A model generated the notes under the pieces. The model was not told the DNA's origin and did no database searches. It saw only the letters and a list, made by a program, of their open reading frames with translations. From Clostridia bacterium (lineage in GTDB: Bacteria > Bacillota > Clostridia > Christensenellales > Aristaeellaceae), in NCBI GenBank assembly GCA_017397765.1, contig JAFQIB010000093.1, positions 1 through 40,651 on the forward strand: 40,651 nucleotides of DNA. The letters are read 5' to 3'. A program made the position numbers and the translations under genes. This document shows positions 15,589-23,215 of the stretch, in pieces; position 1 is the stretch's first letter; the number at the start of each line of letters is the position of its first letter.

Positions 15589-15604
15589 TACATCATTTGA
15601 TGTA
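15589..15604. promoter_or_regulatory. Operator 1: perfect palindrome TACATCA-TT-TGATGTA
   Basis: A 16-bp perfect palindrome lies about 20 bp upstream of the small Cys-rich gene's start, just downstream of its predicted transcription start. Its centre is 31 bp from that of operator 2, close to three helical turns, so two repressor dimers would lie on the same face of DNA. Confidence 0.7.
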
Positions 15605-15615
15605 TTTTTACACTC

Positions 15616-15644
15616 ATGATACATCATTTGTGGTATTTTGTCAA
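15616..15644 (-). promoter_or_regulatory. Promoter of the three-gene unit, with operator 2 in its spacer
   Basis: A perfect -35 TTGACA (15644-15639) and -10 TATCAT (15621-15616) are 17 bp apart. Operator 2 (15620-15635, TACATCATTTGTGGTA) is an imperfect copy of operator 1 and fills the spacer, so bound repressor should block RNA polymerase. A weak TTTACA at 15607-15612 may serve the divergent regulator. Confidence 0.75.
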
Positions 15645-15666
15645 TGATAAATTTGGAAGGGGGGGC

Positions 15667-15909
15667 ATGCCGATGTATTATCGCCGTCTGCGCGATCTTC
15701 GCGAAGATCACGACTTAACGCAGGATGAACTCATCGCCAAGCTCGGCATGCACAAAACCACCTACACCAACTACGAGCAGGGCAAGCGGGAAATCCCCTT
15801 CGCGCTGGTTATCCGCCTTGCACAGCTCTACAATGTCTCCATCGATTATATCGCCGAGCTGGCTGACACCCCCGCCCCGCTTCATGATACAAACATTTAT
15901 TGCAAGTAA
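15667..15909 (+). CDS. XRE-family transcriptional regulator (80 aa)
   Basis: The protein is essentially one HTH domain: LRDLREDHDLTQDELIAKLGMHKTTYTNYEQGKREIPFALV fills residues ~5-50, followed by the usual LAQLYNVSIDYIAEL. This is the build of small phage- or island-type repressors. The start at 15667 follows a G-rich ribosome binding site; ATG 15673 is an alternative. The upstream frame to 15616 crosses the operators and is rejected. It diverges from the small three-gene unit and most likely represses it, and itself, through the two TACATCA sites. Confidence 0.88.
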   Translation: MPMYYRRLRDLREDHDLTQDELIAKLGMHKTTYTNYEQGKREIPFALVIRLAQLYNVSIDYIAELADTPAPLHDTNIYCK

Positions 15910-15912
15910 ATT

Positions 15913-15957
15913 GCCGCCTGATCCCAATGAATAAGGATCAAGCGGCTGTTTTGTTTT
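15913..15957 (+). terminator. Intrinsic terminator of the XRE regulator
   Basis: The stem GCCGCCTGATCC/GGATCAAGCGGC (one mismatch) with a 10-nt loop is followed by TGTTTTGTTTT. It also insulates the regulator from the convergent carB-dapF gene. Confidence 0.88.
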
Positions 15958-16006
15958 ACACAGAAAAGAGAGCGCCCTTTCAGACGCTCCCCTGTTGTTG
16001 GTTCCA

Positions 16007-19000
16007 TTAAATCCGGATGATGCCCTCGAAGTCCATCACCGCGTCGCCGGTCATCCAGACCTGGCCGTCTGCCTGGTAACGAACCACCAGCGTGCCGCCG
16101 GGCAGCGCCACGTCGATGTCCGCATCCCGCTTGCACAGGCCGTTCTCGACCGCTGCAACCGCCACAGCGCAGGCGCCGGTGCCGCAGGCCTGGGTCTCCC
16201 CGATGCCGCGCTCCCACACGCGCATGACGATGCTGTTGCCGTCCATGATCTGGGCGAAGGACACATTCACGCGGGCCGGGAACAGCGCATCCTGCTCGAT
16301 CATCGGGCCCACCTGCTGGAGGTTCACCGCGTTCACGTCATCCACAAACATCACCACATGGGGATTGCCCATGGACACGCAGGAGATCTCCCGCATCGCG
16401 CCGCCAAGGTACACGCGGCGCTTCATCACCTTGTCGCCGTCCAGCTTGACGGGAACGTCCGCCGGGGCAAAGGCCGGACGGCCCATGTCCACCAGCACGG
16501 AGAACACCTGATCCTCGCGGATGAAGAGCTTGGCCGCCTTCACGCCGCTGCCGGTCTCAATGCGCATCTCTTCCTTGCGCACGCGGCCGGTCTCATACAG
16601 ATACTTGCACACGCAGCGCAGCGCATTGCCCGCCACGGAGCCCTCGGTGCCGTCCGCATTGAACATGCGCATCTTCGCATCCGCCCGCATGGAGGGCATG
16701 ATGAGGACAATGCCGTCCGCACCGACGCTGCTGCGGCGGTTGGACAGGCGGACTGCCAGGGATTCGGGGCTCTCCACCTGCTGCTCGAAGCAGTCGAAGT
16801 AGAGGTAATCGTTGCCGGTGCCGCGCATCTTGACGAAGGAGAGCTTCTTGGGCTCCTTGCGCATGTTGTTGATGTCCACCAGCTCCACATTGCCCTGGTT
16901 GTAACGGCTGGTCAGCGCGTTGGCAAGGGCATTGGCGGTGTCCAGAGAGGTGAAGAGCGGAATGCCGCGTTCCACCGCCTTGCGGCGCAGCTTCACGGAT
17001 TCACGCAGGGGATCACGGCCCTTGACGGAGGTGGAGATCACATACTGCACCTGGCCCATGGTGAGCATCTGCTCCATGGACTCGTGCTTGACCACGGCGG
17101 AATACACGCCGTGCTGCAGGAGGGTCTGGGCCGTGCCGGTGGTGGCGAAGATGTTGAAGCCCAGCTCCTGGAACTTGCGGGCCACGCCCACGGCCTCGAC
17201 CTTATCCTTTTCGCGGACAGAGATCAGCACGCCGCCGCCCTGACGCATCTTGTAGCCCGCAGCGACCAGACCCTTGTAGATGGCCTCCTGCAGGTTGGTG
17301 CCAAGACCCAGCACCTCGCCGGTGGACTTCATCTCCGGGCCGAGGTGGGTATCCACGTCTGCCAGCTTCTCAAAGGAGAAGCAGGGCACCTTGACCGCGA
17401 AGTAGGGGCTCTGGCGGTACAGACCCGTGCCGTAGCCCATGTCCTTGATCTTCTCGCCCAGCATTGCGCGGACCGCCAGATCAACCATGGGCACGCCGGT
17501 CACCTTGCTGATGTAGGGCACGGTGCGGCTGGCGCGGGGATTCGCCTCAATGACGTACACCTCGTTGTGATAGACGATGTACTGGATATTGATCAGACCC
17601 AGCGTACCCAGCTCCAGGGCGATCTGCCGGGTGACCTCCACCAGACGCTGATACATCGCGCCGGTCAGGTTCCAGGCAGGATAGACCGCAATGGAGTCAC
17701 CGGAGTGGACGCCGGAGGACTCGATGTGCTCCATGATACCGGGGATCAGCACATCCTCGCCGTCGCAGATGGCGTCGGCCTCCGCCTCGATGCCCTTGAG
17801 GTACTGGTCGATCAGGATGGGATTCTCGATGCCCTGGGCCAGGATGATCTTCATGTACTCCACGATATCGGAGTCCTGATAAGCGATGATCATGTTCTGG
17901 CCGCCCAGCACGTAGGAGGGACGCACCAGCACGGGATAGCCCAGCTCATTGGCGGCCTTGAGGGCCTCCTCGGTGGTCATGACCGTGGTGCCCTGGGGAC
18001 GCTTGATGCCGTACTTCTCCATCGCCGCGTCGAAGCGCTCGCGGTCCTCCGCAGCGTCGATCATGTCGGCAGAGGTGCCCAGGATCTTCACGCCCGCATT
18101 CTCCAGCGCGTGGGTCAGCTTGATGGCGGTCTGACCGCCGAAGGCAGCGACCACGCCCACGGGCTTCTCGGTCTCGATGATGCCCAGCACGTCCTCGGGC
18201 GTCAGGGGCTCGAAGTAGAGACGGTCGGCCGTGTCAAAGTCGGTGGAAACAGTCTCGGGGTTGTTGTTGACCAGCACCACGTCGTAGCCCGCTTCCTTGA
18301 GCATCCACACACAGTGGACGGAAGCATAGTCGAACTCGATGCCCTGGCCGATACGGATGGGGCCGGAGCCCAGCACCATCACGCAGGGCTTCTTTTCCCG
18401 CTTGGCGATGAACTCGGCAGCCTCGTTCTCCTCGTCGTAGGTAGCGTAGAAGTAGGGGCGCTGGGCCTCAAACTCCGCCGCGCAGGTATCGACCATCTTG
18501 TACACGGGATTGCGGTGCATGGGGACGGGCGCACCGGAGAGACGCTCGATGGCCTTGTCCGGGAAGCCCATCTTCTTGGCCTTCAGATAGAGTTCCGCGT
18601 CCACATTGCCCTGGGACAGTTTCTTCTCCATATCAGCCAGCTTCTTGAAGTTATTGAGGAAGTACATGTCGATCATGGTGATCTCATGCAGCTTCTCCAG
18701 CGTCACGCCGCGGCAGATAGCCTCGTACACAGCAAACATGCGCTGGTCGGTGCACTTGGCGATCAGAGCCAGCAGCTCCTCGTCGCTCAGCTCCAGCATC
18801 GCCTTCATGCGCAGGGTGTCGCAGCCGATCTCCGCGCCGCGCACAGCCTTCATCAGCGCCTGCTCCACGCTCACGCCGATGGACATCACCTCGCCCGTGG
18901 CCTTCATCTGCGTGCCCAGGGTACGCTTGCCGTAGACGAACTTATCAAAGGGCCACTTGGGCACCTTGGCCACGATGTAGTCCACCGTGGGCTCAAAGCC

Positions 19001-20032
19001 CGCCAGGGTCTTGCCGGTCATGGCGTTGGGGATCTCATCCAGGCTGTAGCCGATGGCGATCATCGCAGCCGTCTTGGCGATGGGATAGCCGGTGGCCTTG
19101 GAGGCCAGCGCAGAGGAACGGCTCACGCGGGGGTTGACCTCGATGACCGCATACTCAAAGCTGTCGGGGTTGAGCGCGAACTGGCAGTTGCAGCCGCCCT
19201 CGACCTCCAGCGCGGACACCATGTCCAGCGCCGCCTTGCGCAGCATCTGGTATTCAGCATTGGACAGCGTCAGCGCGGGCGCGACGACGATGGAATCGCC
19301 GGTATGCACGCCGACGGGGTCGATGTTCTCCATCGAGCAGACGGCGATGACATTGCCCTTGGCGTCGCGCATGACCTCAAATTCGATTTCCTTCCAGCCG
19401 GAGATGCACTTCTCCACCAGTATCTGGGTGATGGGAGACAGGCGCAGACCGGCCTCGGCAATGACCTCCAGCTCCTCGCGGGTCTGGCAGATGCCGCCGC
19501 CCTCGCCGCCCATGGTGAAGGCAGGACGAACGATGACCGGATAGCCGATCTTGTCCGCCAGGGCCAGGGCGTCCTCCAGGGTTTCCACCACGTCGGAGGG
19601 GATGCAGGGCTGGCCGATGGACTCCATGGTCTGCTTGAACAGCAGACGGTCCTCCGCCTTTTCGATGGTCTCGCACTTGGCGCCCAGCAGCTTCACGCCG
19701 TGCTGATCCAGGAAGCCCTCCTTCGCCAGCTGCATGGACAACGTCAGACCGCTCTGACCGCCCAGGGTGGACAGCAGGGAGTCCGGCTTTTCCTTGATGA
19801 TGATGCGGCGCAGGGTTTCCAGGGTCAGGGGCTCGATGTAGATCTGATCTGCAGAGGAATGGTCGGTCATGATGGTGGCGGGATTGGGATTGACCAGCAC
19901 CACCTCAAGGCCCGCCGCCTTCAGCGCCTTACAGGCCTGAGAGCCGGCATAGTCGAACTCCGCCGCCTGACCGATCACGATCGGGCCGGAGCCGATAATC
20001 ATTACTTTCTTGAGCGAAGGATTCAGCGGCAT
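16007..20032 (-). CDS. carB-dapF: Fusion: carbamoyl-phosphate synthase large subunit + diaminopimelate epimerase-like domain
   Basis: One uninterrupted 1341-residue frame. Residues 1-~1058 are a full CarB: first ATP-grasp half (GSGPIVIGQAAEFDYAG, EVNPRVSRSSALASKATG), second half from ~545 (GSGPIRIGQGIEFDYAS, EANPRASRTVPY), the MGS-like allosteric domain from ~930, and the usual end VELVDINNMRK. Residues ~1064-1341 are DapF-like: FVKMRGTGNDY, NADGTEG, MGNPHVVMF, ERGIGETQACGTGACA. In the DapF part Cys1283 is kept, but the other catalytic Cys position is Ala1134 (VAGNALRC). The start at 20032 lies 9 nt after GGAGG and overlaps carA by 10 nt. CarB makes carbamoyl phosphate from bicarbonate, ammonia and two ATP; the adjacent argF points to arginine synthesis. 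The role of the DapF part is unknown. Confidence 0.95.
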   Translation of the reverse strand: MPLNPSLKKVMIIGSGPIVIGQAAEFDYAGSQACKALKAAGLEVVLVNPNPATIMTDHSSADQIYIEPLTLETLRRIIIKEKPDSLLSTLGGQSGLTLSMQLAKEGFLDQHGVKLLGAKCETIEKAEDRLLFKQTMESIGQPCIPSDVVETLEDALALADKIGYPVIVRPAFTMGGEGGGICQTREELEVIAEAGLRLSPITQILVEKCISGWKEIEFEVMRDAKGNVIAVCSMENIDPVGVHTGDSIVVAPALTLSNAEYQMLRKAALDMVSALEVEGGCNCQFALNPDSFEYAVIEVNPRVSRSSALASKATGYPIAKTAAMIAIGYSLDEIPNAMTGKTLAGFEPTVDYIVAKVPKWPFDKFVYGKRTLGTQMKATGEVMSIGVSVEQALMKAVRGAEIGCDTLRMKAMLELSDEELLALIAKCTDQRMFAVYEAICRGVTLEKLHEITMIDMYFLNNFKKLADMEKKLSQGNVDAELYLKAKKMGFPDKAIERLSGAPVPMHRNPVYKMVDTCAAEFEAQRPYFYATYDEENEAAEFIAKREKKPCVMVLGSGPIRIGQGIEFDYASVHCVWMLKEAGYDVVLVNNNPETVSTDFDTADRLYFEPLTPEDVLGIIETEKPVGVVAAFGGQTAIKLTHALENAGVKILGTSADMIDAAEDRERFDAAMEKYGIKRPQGTTVMTTEEALKAANELGYPVLVRPSYVLGGQNMIIAYQDSDIVEYMKIILAQGIENPILIDQYLKGIEAEADAICDGEDVLIPGIMEHIESSGVHSGDSIAVYPAWNLTGAMYQRLVEVTRQIALELGTLGLINIQYIVYHNEVYVIEANPRASRTVPYISKVTGVPMVDLAVRAMLGEKIKDMGYGTGLYRQSPYFAVKVPCFSFEKLADVDTHLGPEMKSTGEVLGLGTNLQEAIYKGLVAAGYKMRQGGGVLISVREKDKVEAVGVARKFQELGFNIFATTGTAQTLLQHGVYSAVVKHESMEQMLTMGQVQYVISTSVKGRDPLRESVKLRRKAVERGIPLFTSLDTANALANALTSRYNQGNVELVDINNMRKEPKKLSFVKMRGTGNDYLYFDCFEQQVESPESLAVRLSNRRSSVGADGIVLIMPSMRADAKMRMFNADGTEGSVAGNALRCVCKYLYETGRVRKEEMRIETGSGVKAAKLFIREDQVFSVLVDMGRPAFAPADVPVKLDGDKVMKRRVYLGGAMREISCVSMGNPHVVMFVDDVNAVNLQQVGPMIEQDALFPARVNVSFAQIMDGNSIVMRVWERGIGETQACGTGACAVAVAAVENGLCKRDADIDVALPGGTLVVRYQADGQVWMTGDAVMDFEGIIRI

Positions 20033-21132
20033 TCCTTGTTACCTCCCATCAGAGCAATAAAGCGGTCGAACAGGAAATGGGTGCCGATCTTGCTGGCGAG
20101 GTTGCCGGCCTGCAGCAGGCCGCCGGTCATCGCGGGCTGGAACTGCACGGAGAAAGCGGGCATGTCCATATAGTCGATGCCCTCGCAGGAGCCGTCGTTG
20201 CGGTTCACAAAGCGCAGGGAGGCATTGTCGGGCAGTGTCGCCTTGTCCACCTCATAGCCGTGGTTCTGGCTGGTGATGTAGCAGGAGCCGGTCTTGATAT
20301 CCTCGATGGGCTGATTGCCGCCGCGGTGACCGTAGGGCAGCTTGGCCGTATCCGCGCCCTGGCTGACGGCCAGCAGCTGATGGCCCAGGCCGATGGCGAA
20401 CAGGGGGATGCGCTTCAGGCACACCTCGCGGATCTCATTGGCGATGCTCTCATAATCCGCGGGGTTCCCGGCGCCGCCGGAAATCACCACGCCGTCGGGG
20501 GCCATGGCAAGGATCTGCTCCGCCTTGATGTTCGCCGGCACAACAGTCACCGCACAGCCGCGGCTCTCCAGCTGGAAAAGGGTATCCGCCTTCGCGCCCA
20601 GATCCCACAGCACCACCTTGTACGCGCCTTCCTTTTCGGCAGGCACGATCTCCTTGACGGAGGTGGCGGCCAGATCTGCCTTGACGCCACAGAGTGCAGC
20701 GGCGGCGGCCTGGATGTCTTCAGGCTTCTCGGTGAGGATTGCAGCCTGCATCACGCCATGATCCCGCAGGTGACGGGTGATGGCACGGGTGTCCACATCG
20801 GTCAGGCAGGGAATGCCGTTTTCCGCCAGGTACTGTTCCAGCGTGCCCTCGCAGCGGAAGTTGCTGGGCGTATCGCACAGCGCCCGGCAAACATAACCGC
20901 TCAGGCTGGGCTTCGCCGCGTCTGCCGCCACCGGCACAACGCCGTAATTACCGATCTGAGGGAAGGTCTGAACAACGATCTGCCCCGCATAGGCCGGATC
21001 GGTCAGGGTATCCATATAGCCCACAACAGAGGTCAGGAATACTGCTTCACCCGCAGCTGCCTTGTCAGCGCCGCGCAGCACGCCCTCATACAGCCGGCCG
21101 TCCGCCAGCAAGAGGTAGCCTTTCTTTTCCAT
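20023..21132 (-). CDS. carA: Carbamoyl-phosphate synthase small subunit, glutaminase triad lost
   Basis: The 369-residue protein has the CarA N-terminal domain (GYMDTLTDPAYAGQIV, IGNYG, DVDTRAITRHLR) and a class I amidotransferase fold (~172-369). All three catalytic positions are changed: the nucleophile Cys of GxCLGHQ is Gly248 (FAIGLGHQ), and the His and Glu of QYHPE are Gln332 and Ala334 (VQFQPA). Structural motifs around them (GHRGGNQP, SQNHGYEVD) are kept, so this is a folded pseudo-glutaminase. It probably supports CarB structurally while ammonia is taken from solution, as in vertebrate CPS I. The ATG at 21132 lies 9 nt after GGAGG; a TTG two codons earlier is less likely. Confidence 0.94.
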   Translation of the reverse strand: MEKKGYLLLADGRLYEGVLRGADKAAAGEAVFLTSVVGYMDTLTDPAYAGQIVVQTFPQIGNYGVVPVAADAAKPSLSGYVCRALCDTPSNFRCEGTLEQYLAENGIPCLTDVDTRAITRHLRDHGVMQAAILTEKPEDIQAAAAALCGVKADLAATSVKEIVPAEKEGAYKVVLWDLGAKADTLFQLESRGCAVTVVPANIKAEQILAMAPDGVVISGGAGNPADYESIANEIREVCLKRIPLFAIGLGHQLLAVSQGADTAKLPYGHRGGNQPIEDIKTGSCYITSQNHGYEVDKATLPDNASLRFVNRNDGSCEGIDYMDMPAFSVQFQPAMTGGLLQAGNLASKIGTHFLFDRFIALMGGNKECR

Positions 21133-21151
21133 GCTCAATTCCCTCCAGTAT

Positions 21152-22054
21152 TTATTTCATGCAGGCGACCAGAACAGCCTTCTGCGCATGCAGCCGGTTC
21201 TCCGCTTCGTCAAAGATCTCATCGGCATGGGCCTCAAAGACCTCCTCGGTGATCTCCTCGCCGCGGTGCGCAGGCAGACAATGCTGCACCATGCAGCCCT
21301 CGTGGGCAACAGACAGCAGCGCCGCGTTCACCTGATAGCCGGCGAAGGCCTTCTCGCGGGCAATGCGCTCCTCCTCCTGGCCCATGGAGGTCCACACGTC
21401 AGTGAAGATCACGTCCGCATCCTTGGCGGCCTCCAGGGGCTTATCGGTCATGAAGAACTGACCGGGGTACTGCTCGGTGAAGGCCAGCACCTCTGCATCG
21501 GGCTGATAATCCTTCGGGCAGGCGATGGAAACATGCGCGCCGACCTTCAGGAAGCCCACGATCAGGGAGTTGGCCATATTGTTGCCGTCGCCGATGTAGC
21601 ACATGTTGACGTCCAGGCGGCCCTTGTGCTCCCGCACCGTCTGCAGGTCCGCCAGCACCTGGCAGGGATGGCAGAAGTCGGTCAGACCGTTGATGATCGG
21701 GATGGAGCCGTACCTGGCCAGATCCTCAACCTCCTGCTGGGCAAAGGTGCGGATCATAATGCCGTCCAGATACCGGCTCAGCACGCGGGCAGTATCCTGC
21801 ACGGGCTCGCCGCGGCCGATCTGAAGATCGCGGTTGGACAGGAACAGCGCATTGCCGCCCAGCTGGTACATACCCGTCTCAAAGCTGACGCGGGTGCGGG
21901 TGGAGGACTTGGAGAAGATCATGCCCAGGGTCTTGCCCTTGAGCAGCGGATGGGGAATGCCGGCCTTGTTCTCAGCCTTGAGCTTGTCCGCCAGATCCAG
22001 CAGCTCAACGATCTCTTCCTTGCTCAGATCCAGGAGCTTCAGCAGGTGCTTCAT
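21152..22054 (-). CDS. argF: Ornithine carbamoyltransferase
   Basis: The 300-residue enzyme joins carbamoyl phosphate and ornithine to give citrulline. SSTRTR (50-55) binds carbamoyl phosphate, HPCQ is at 129-132, and HCLP (258-261) supplies the Cys that contacts ornithine. DGNNMANS marks the ornithine-binding SMG-loop region. The ATG at 22054 is about 10 nt after GGTGGA; a GTG five codons earlier is less likely. It is the first gene of argF-carA-carB-dapF, so carbamoyl phosphate made by the next two genes is probably destined for arginine. The complete active site argues for anabolic or reversible use; no arginine deiminase or carbamate kinase gene is nearby. Confidence 0.95.
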   Translation of the reverse strand: MKHLLKLLDLSKEEIVELLDLADKLKAENKAGIPHPLLKGKTLGMIFSKSSTRTRVSFETGMYQLGGNALFLSNRDLQIGRGEPVQDTARVLSRYLDGIMIRTFAQQEVEDLARYGSIPIINGLTDFCHPCQVLADLQTVREHKGRLDVNMCYIGDGNNMANSLIVGFLKVGAHVSIACPKDYQPDAEVLAFTEQYPGQFFMTDKPLEAAKDADVIFTDVWTSMGQEEERIAREKAFAGYQVNAALLSVAHEGCMVQHCLPAHRGEEITEEVFEAHADEIFDEAENRLHAQKAVLVACMK

Positions 22055-22180
22055 ACGGGATAATTCCACCTTTCTGTATTGAAAGAATCAGGGATTTCAT
22101 CATCACAGATCCCGCCGCCAAGCAGAATTTTCCAGCTTTTCCGGCATGCGAAATCAGGTGCTCCTTCGCACCCATCCTGC

Positions 22181-22209
22181 ATTATAGCATAGTTTAGAAG
22201 CAAGAGCAA
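22181..22209 (-). promoter_or_regulatory. Promoter of the argF-carA-carB-dapF operon
   Basis: A perfect -10 TATAAT (22186-22181) is 17 bp from a weak -35 TTGCTC (22209-22204). The leader is ~120 nt and contains small hairpins such as GGTGC/GCACC. No clear ArgR box was seen. Confidence 0.7.
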
Positions 22210-22237
22210 GGGGAAAGCATGCCTCTGCTCGCAACAA

Positions 22238-22268
22238 TGCGGCGAAAAAACAATGCTGCTTCGCCGCA
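22238..22268 (+). other. Leader hairpin upstream of the LysM gene
   Basis: A 9-bp stem TGCGGCGAA/TTCGCCGCA with a 13-nt loop ends ~18 nt before the LysM gene's ribosome binding site. It may shape translation or mRNA stability. Confidence 0.45.
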
Positions 22269-22298
22269 CAAAATCTGCATCCCAAGGAGGTCGATCCC

Positions 22299-23138
22299 AT
22301 GGAGAATCAGGGCCGAATCTGCCCCCGCGGCGCAAGCTACTACACCTGGCAGCCCGGCGACACGCTGCGCAGCGTCTCCCAGCAGGCAGGCACCACGGTA
22401 CAGGCCATGCAGCTGATCAACCCGGACGTGGATTTCTCCGCCATCGCCATCGGCACGGAGATCTGTCTGCCCAGCCAGAGCTTCACCTGTGTCAGCGGCA
22501 TGGCCTATTCCGTGCGCGCCGGGGAAACCTTTACATCCATCGCCGAGGACTTCGGCATTTCCACCTACGAGCTGGCGGAGCGCAATCCCGGCGTGGACCA
22601 GAACAATCTGATGGTCGGCCAGGTGCTGTGTGTCCCCTTCATGACCGGCGGCGGCAATAGCGGCGGTAACAGCAACGGCGGCAGCAATGGCGGTAACCGG
22701 CCTGCCGAGCCCACCACGCCCAGCCTGCCCACGCCTTCCCTGCCCTCTGCCCCTGCCCAGCCATCCACGCCGCCCATCGTTATCGTGCCCTCCACGCCCC
22801 CTGCAAGCGCCTGCCCCAGCGGCTACACCCGGGACATCGTCCGGGCCGGGCAAACCTACACCGATCTGCTCCTGCGCCACAACGTCAGCTACCGCGCCAT
22901 GCGCAGCGCCAATCCCCGGCTCTCCCCCGGCTATCTGGTGGTGGGACAGAGCTACTGTGCGCCGCCTGCGGGTACCCGGCAGATCTGCCAGAACCTGAAG
23001 AGCTACACCATCCTCCCCGGCGAGGATCTGGAGACCCTGGCAGCCGATCTGCGTACAACGAAGGGCCGGCTGCTGGCGCTGAATCCCACGCTCCTGCCCA
23101 GCGATTTCTCCTCCGGCACGGTGATCTGCATTCCCTGA
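22299..23138 (+). CDS. Protein with four LysM domains, no signal peptide
   Basis: The 279-residue protein has two LysM domains (~14-59 and ~69-113), a Gly/Asn then Pro/Ser/Thr-rich linker (~116-168), and two more LysM domains (~174-219 and ~230-279). Each carries the YxxxxGD(E/Q)T opening and a final (I/L)C(I/V/A)P. LysM binds N-acetylglucosamine polymers, mainly peptidoglycan. There is no catalytic domain and no N-terminal signal peptide; the ATG at 22299, 8 nt after AGGAGG, is firm. LysM proteins that start with a Cys-Pro stretch and lack a signal are known among spore-associated proteins of Clostridia, so a forespore or mother-cell role is plausible but unproven. It diverges from argF. Confidence 0.9.
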   Translation: MENQGRICPRGASYYTWQPGDTLRSVSQQAGTTVQAMQLINPDVDFSAIAIGTEICLPSQSFTCVSGMAYSVRAGETFTSIAEDFGISTYELAERNPGVDQNNLMVGQVLCVPFMTGGGNSGGNSNGGSNGGNRPAEPTTPSLPTPSLPSAPAQPSTPPIVIVPSTPPASACPSGYTRDIVRAGQTYTDLLLRHNVSYRAMRSANPRLSPGYLVVGQSYCAPPAGTRQICQNLKSYTILPGEDLETLAADLRTTKGRLLALNPTLLPSDFSSGTVICIP

Positions 23139-23169
23139 CGCAGGGACCATCCCCGGCACGGCTTCGCAG

Positions 23170-23205
23170 CGCGCAGCACCTCCCCTGCTGCGCGTTTTTT
23201 CTTTG
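23170..23205 (+). terminator. Intrinsic terminator of the LysM gene
   Basis: A 9-bp stem CGCGCAGCA/TGCTGCGCG with a 7-nt loop is followed by TTTTTTCTTT. Confidence 0.92.
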
Positions 23206-23215
23206 TGTCCTGCCC

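Noticed and set aside
16826-16858. Separate translation start for dapF inside the fusion
   Set aside because: The only nearby ATG codons are at M1057 and M1069. The latter would remove the first strand of DapF, and no stop codon for carB exists, so a single polypeptide is the simpler reading.
15995-20173. 1392-codon open frame on the + strand opposite carB-dapF
   Set aside because: It is a shadow of the high-GC third-position bias of carB-dapF: low-complexity, His/Gly/Leu-rich translation with no family motifs, while the opposite strand encodes two recognisable enzymes.
20023-21132. carA as a pseudogene
   Set aside because: The frame is complete, well initiated, coupled to carB and conserved outside the three catalytic positions, so it is annotated as a functional gene with an inactive glutaminase.
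22055-22215. ArgR or pyrimidine attenuator upstream of argF
   Set aside because: No convincing ARG-box palindrome or PyrR-type terminator/antiterminator pair was found; only small hairpins are visible.
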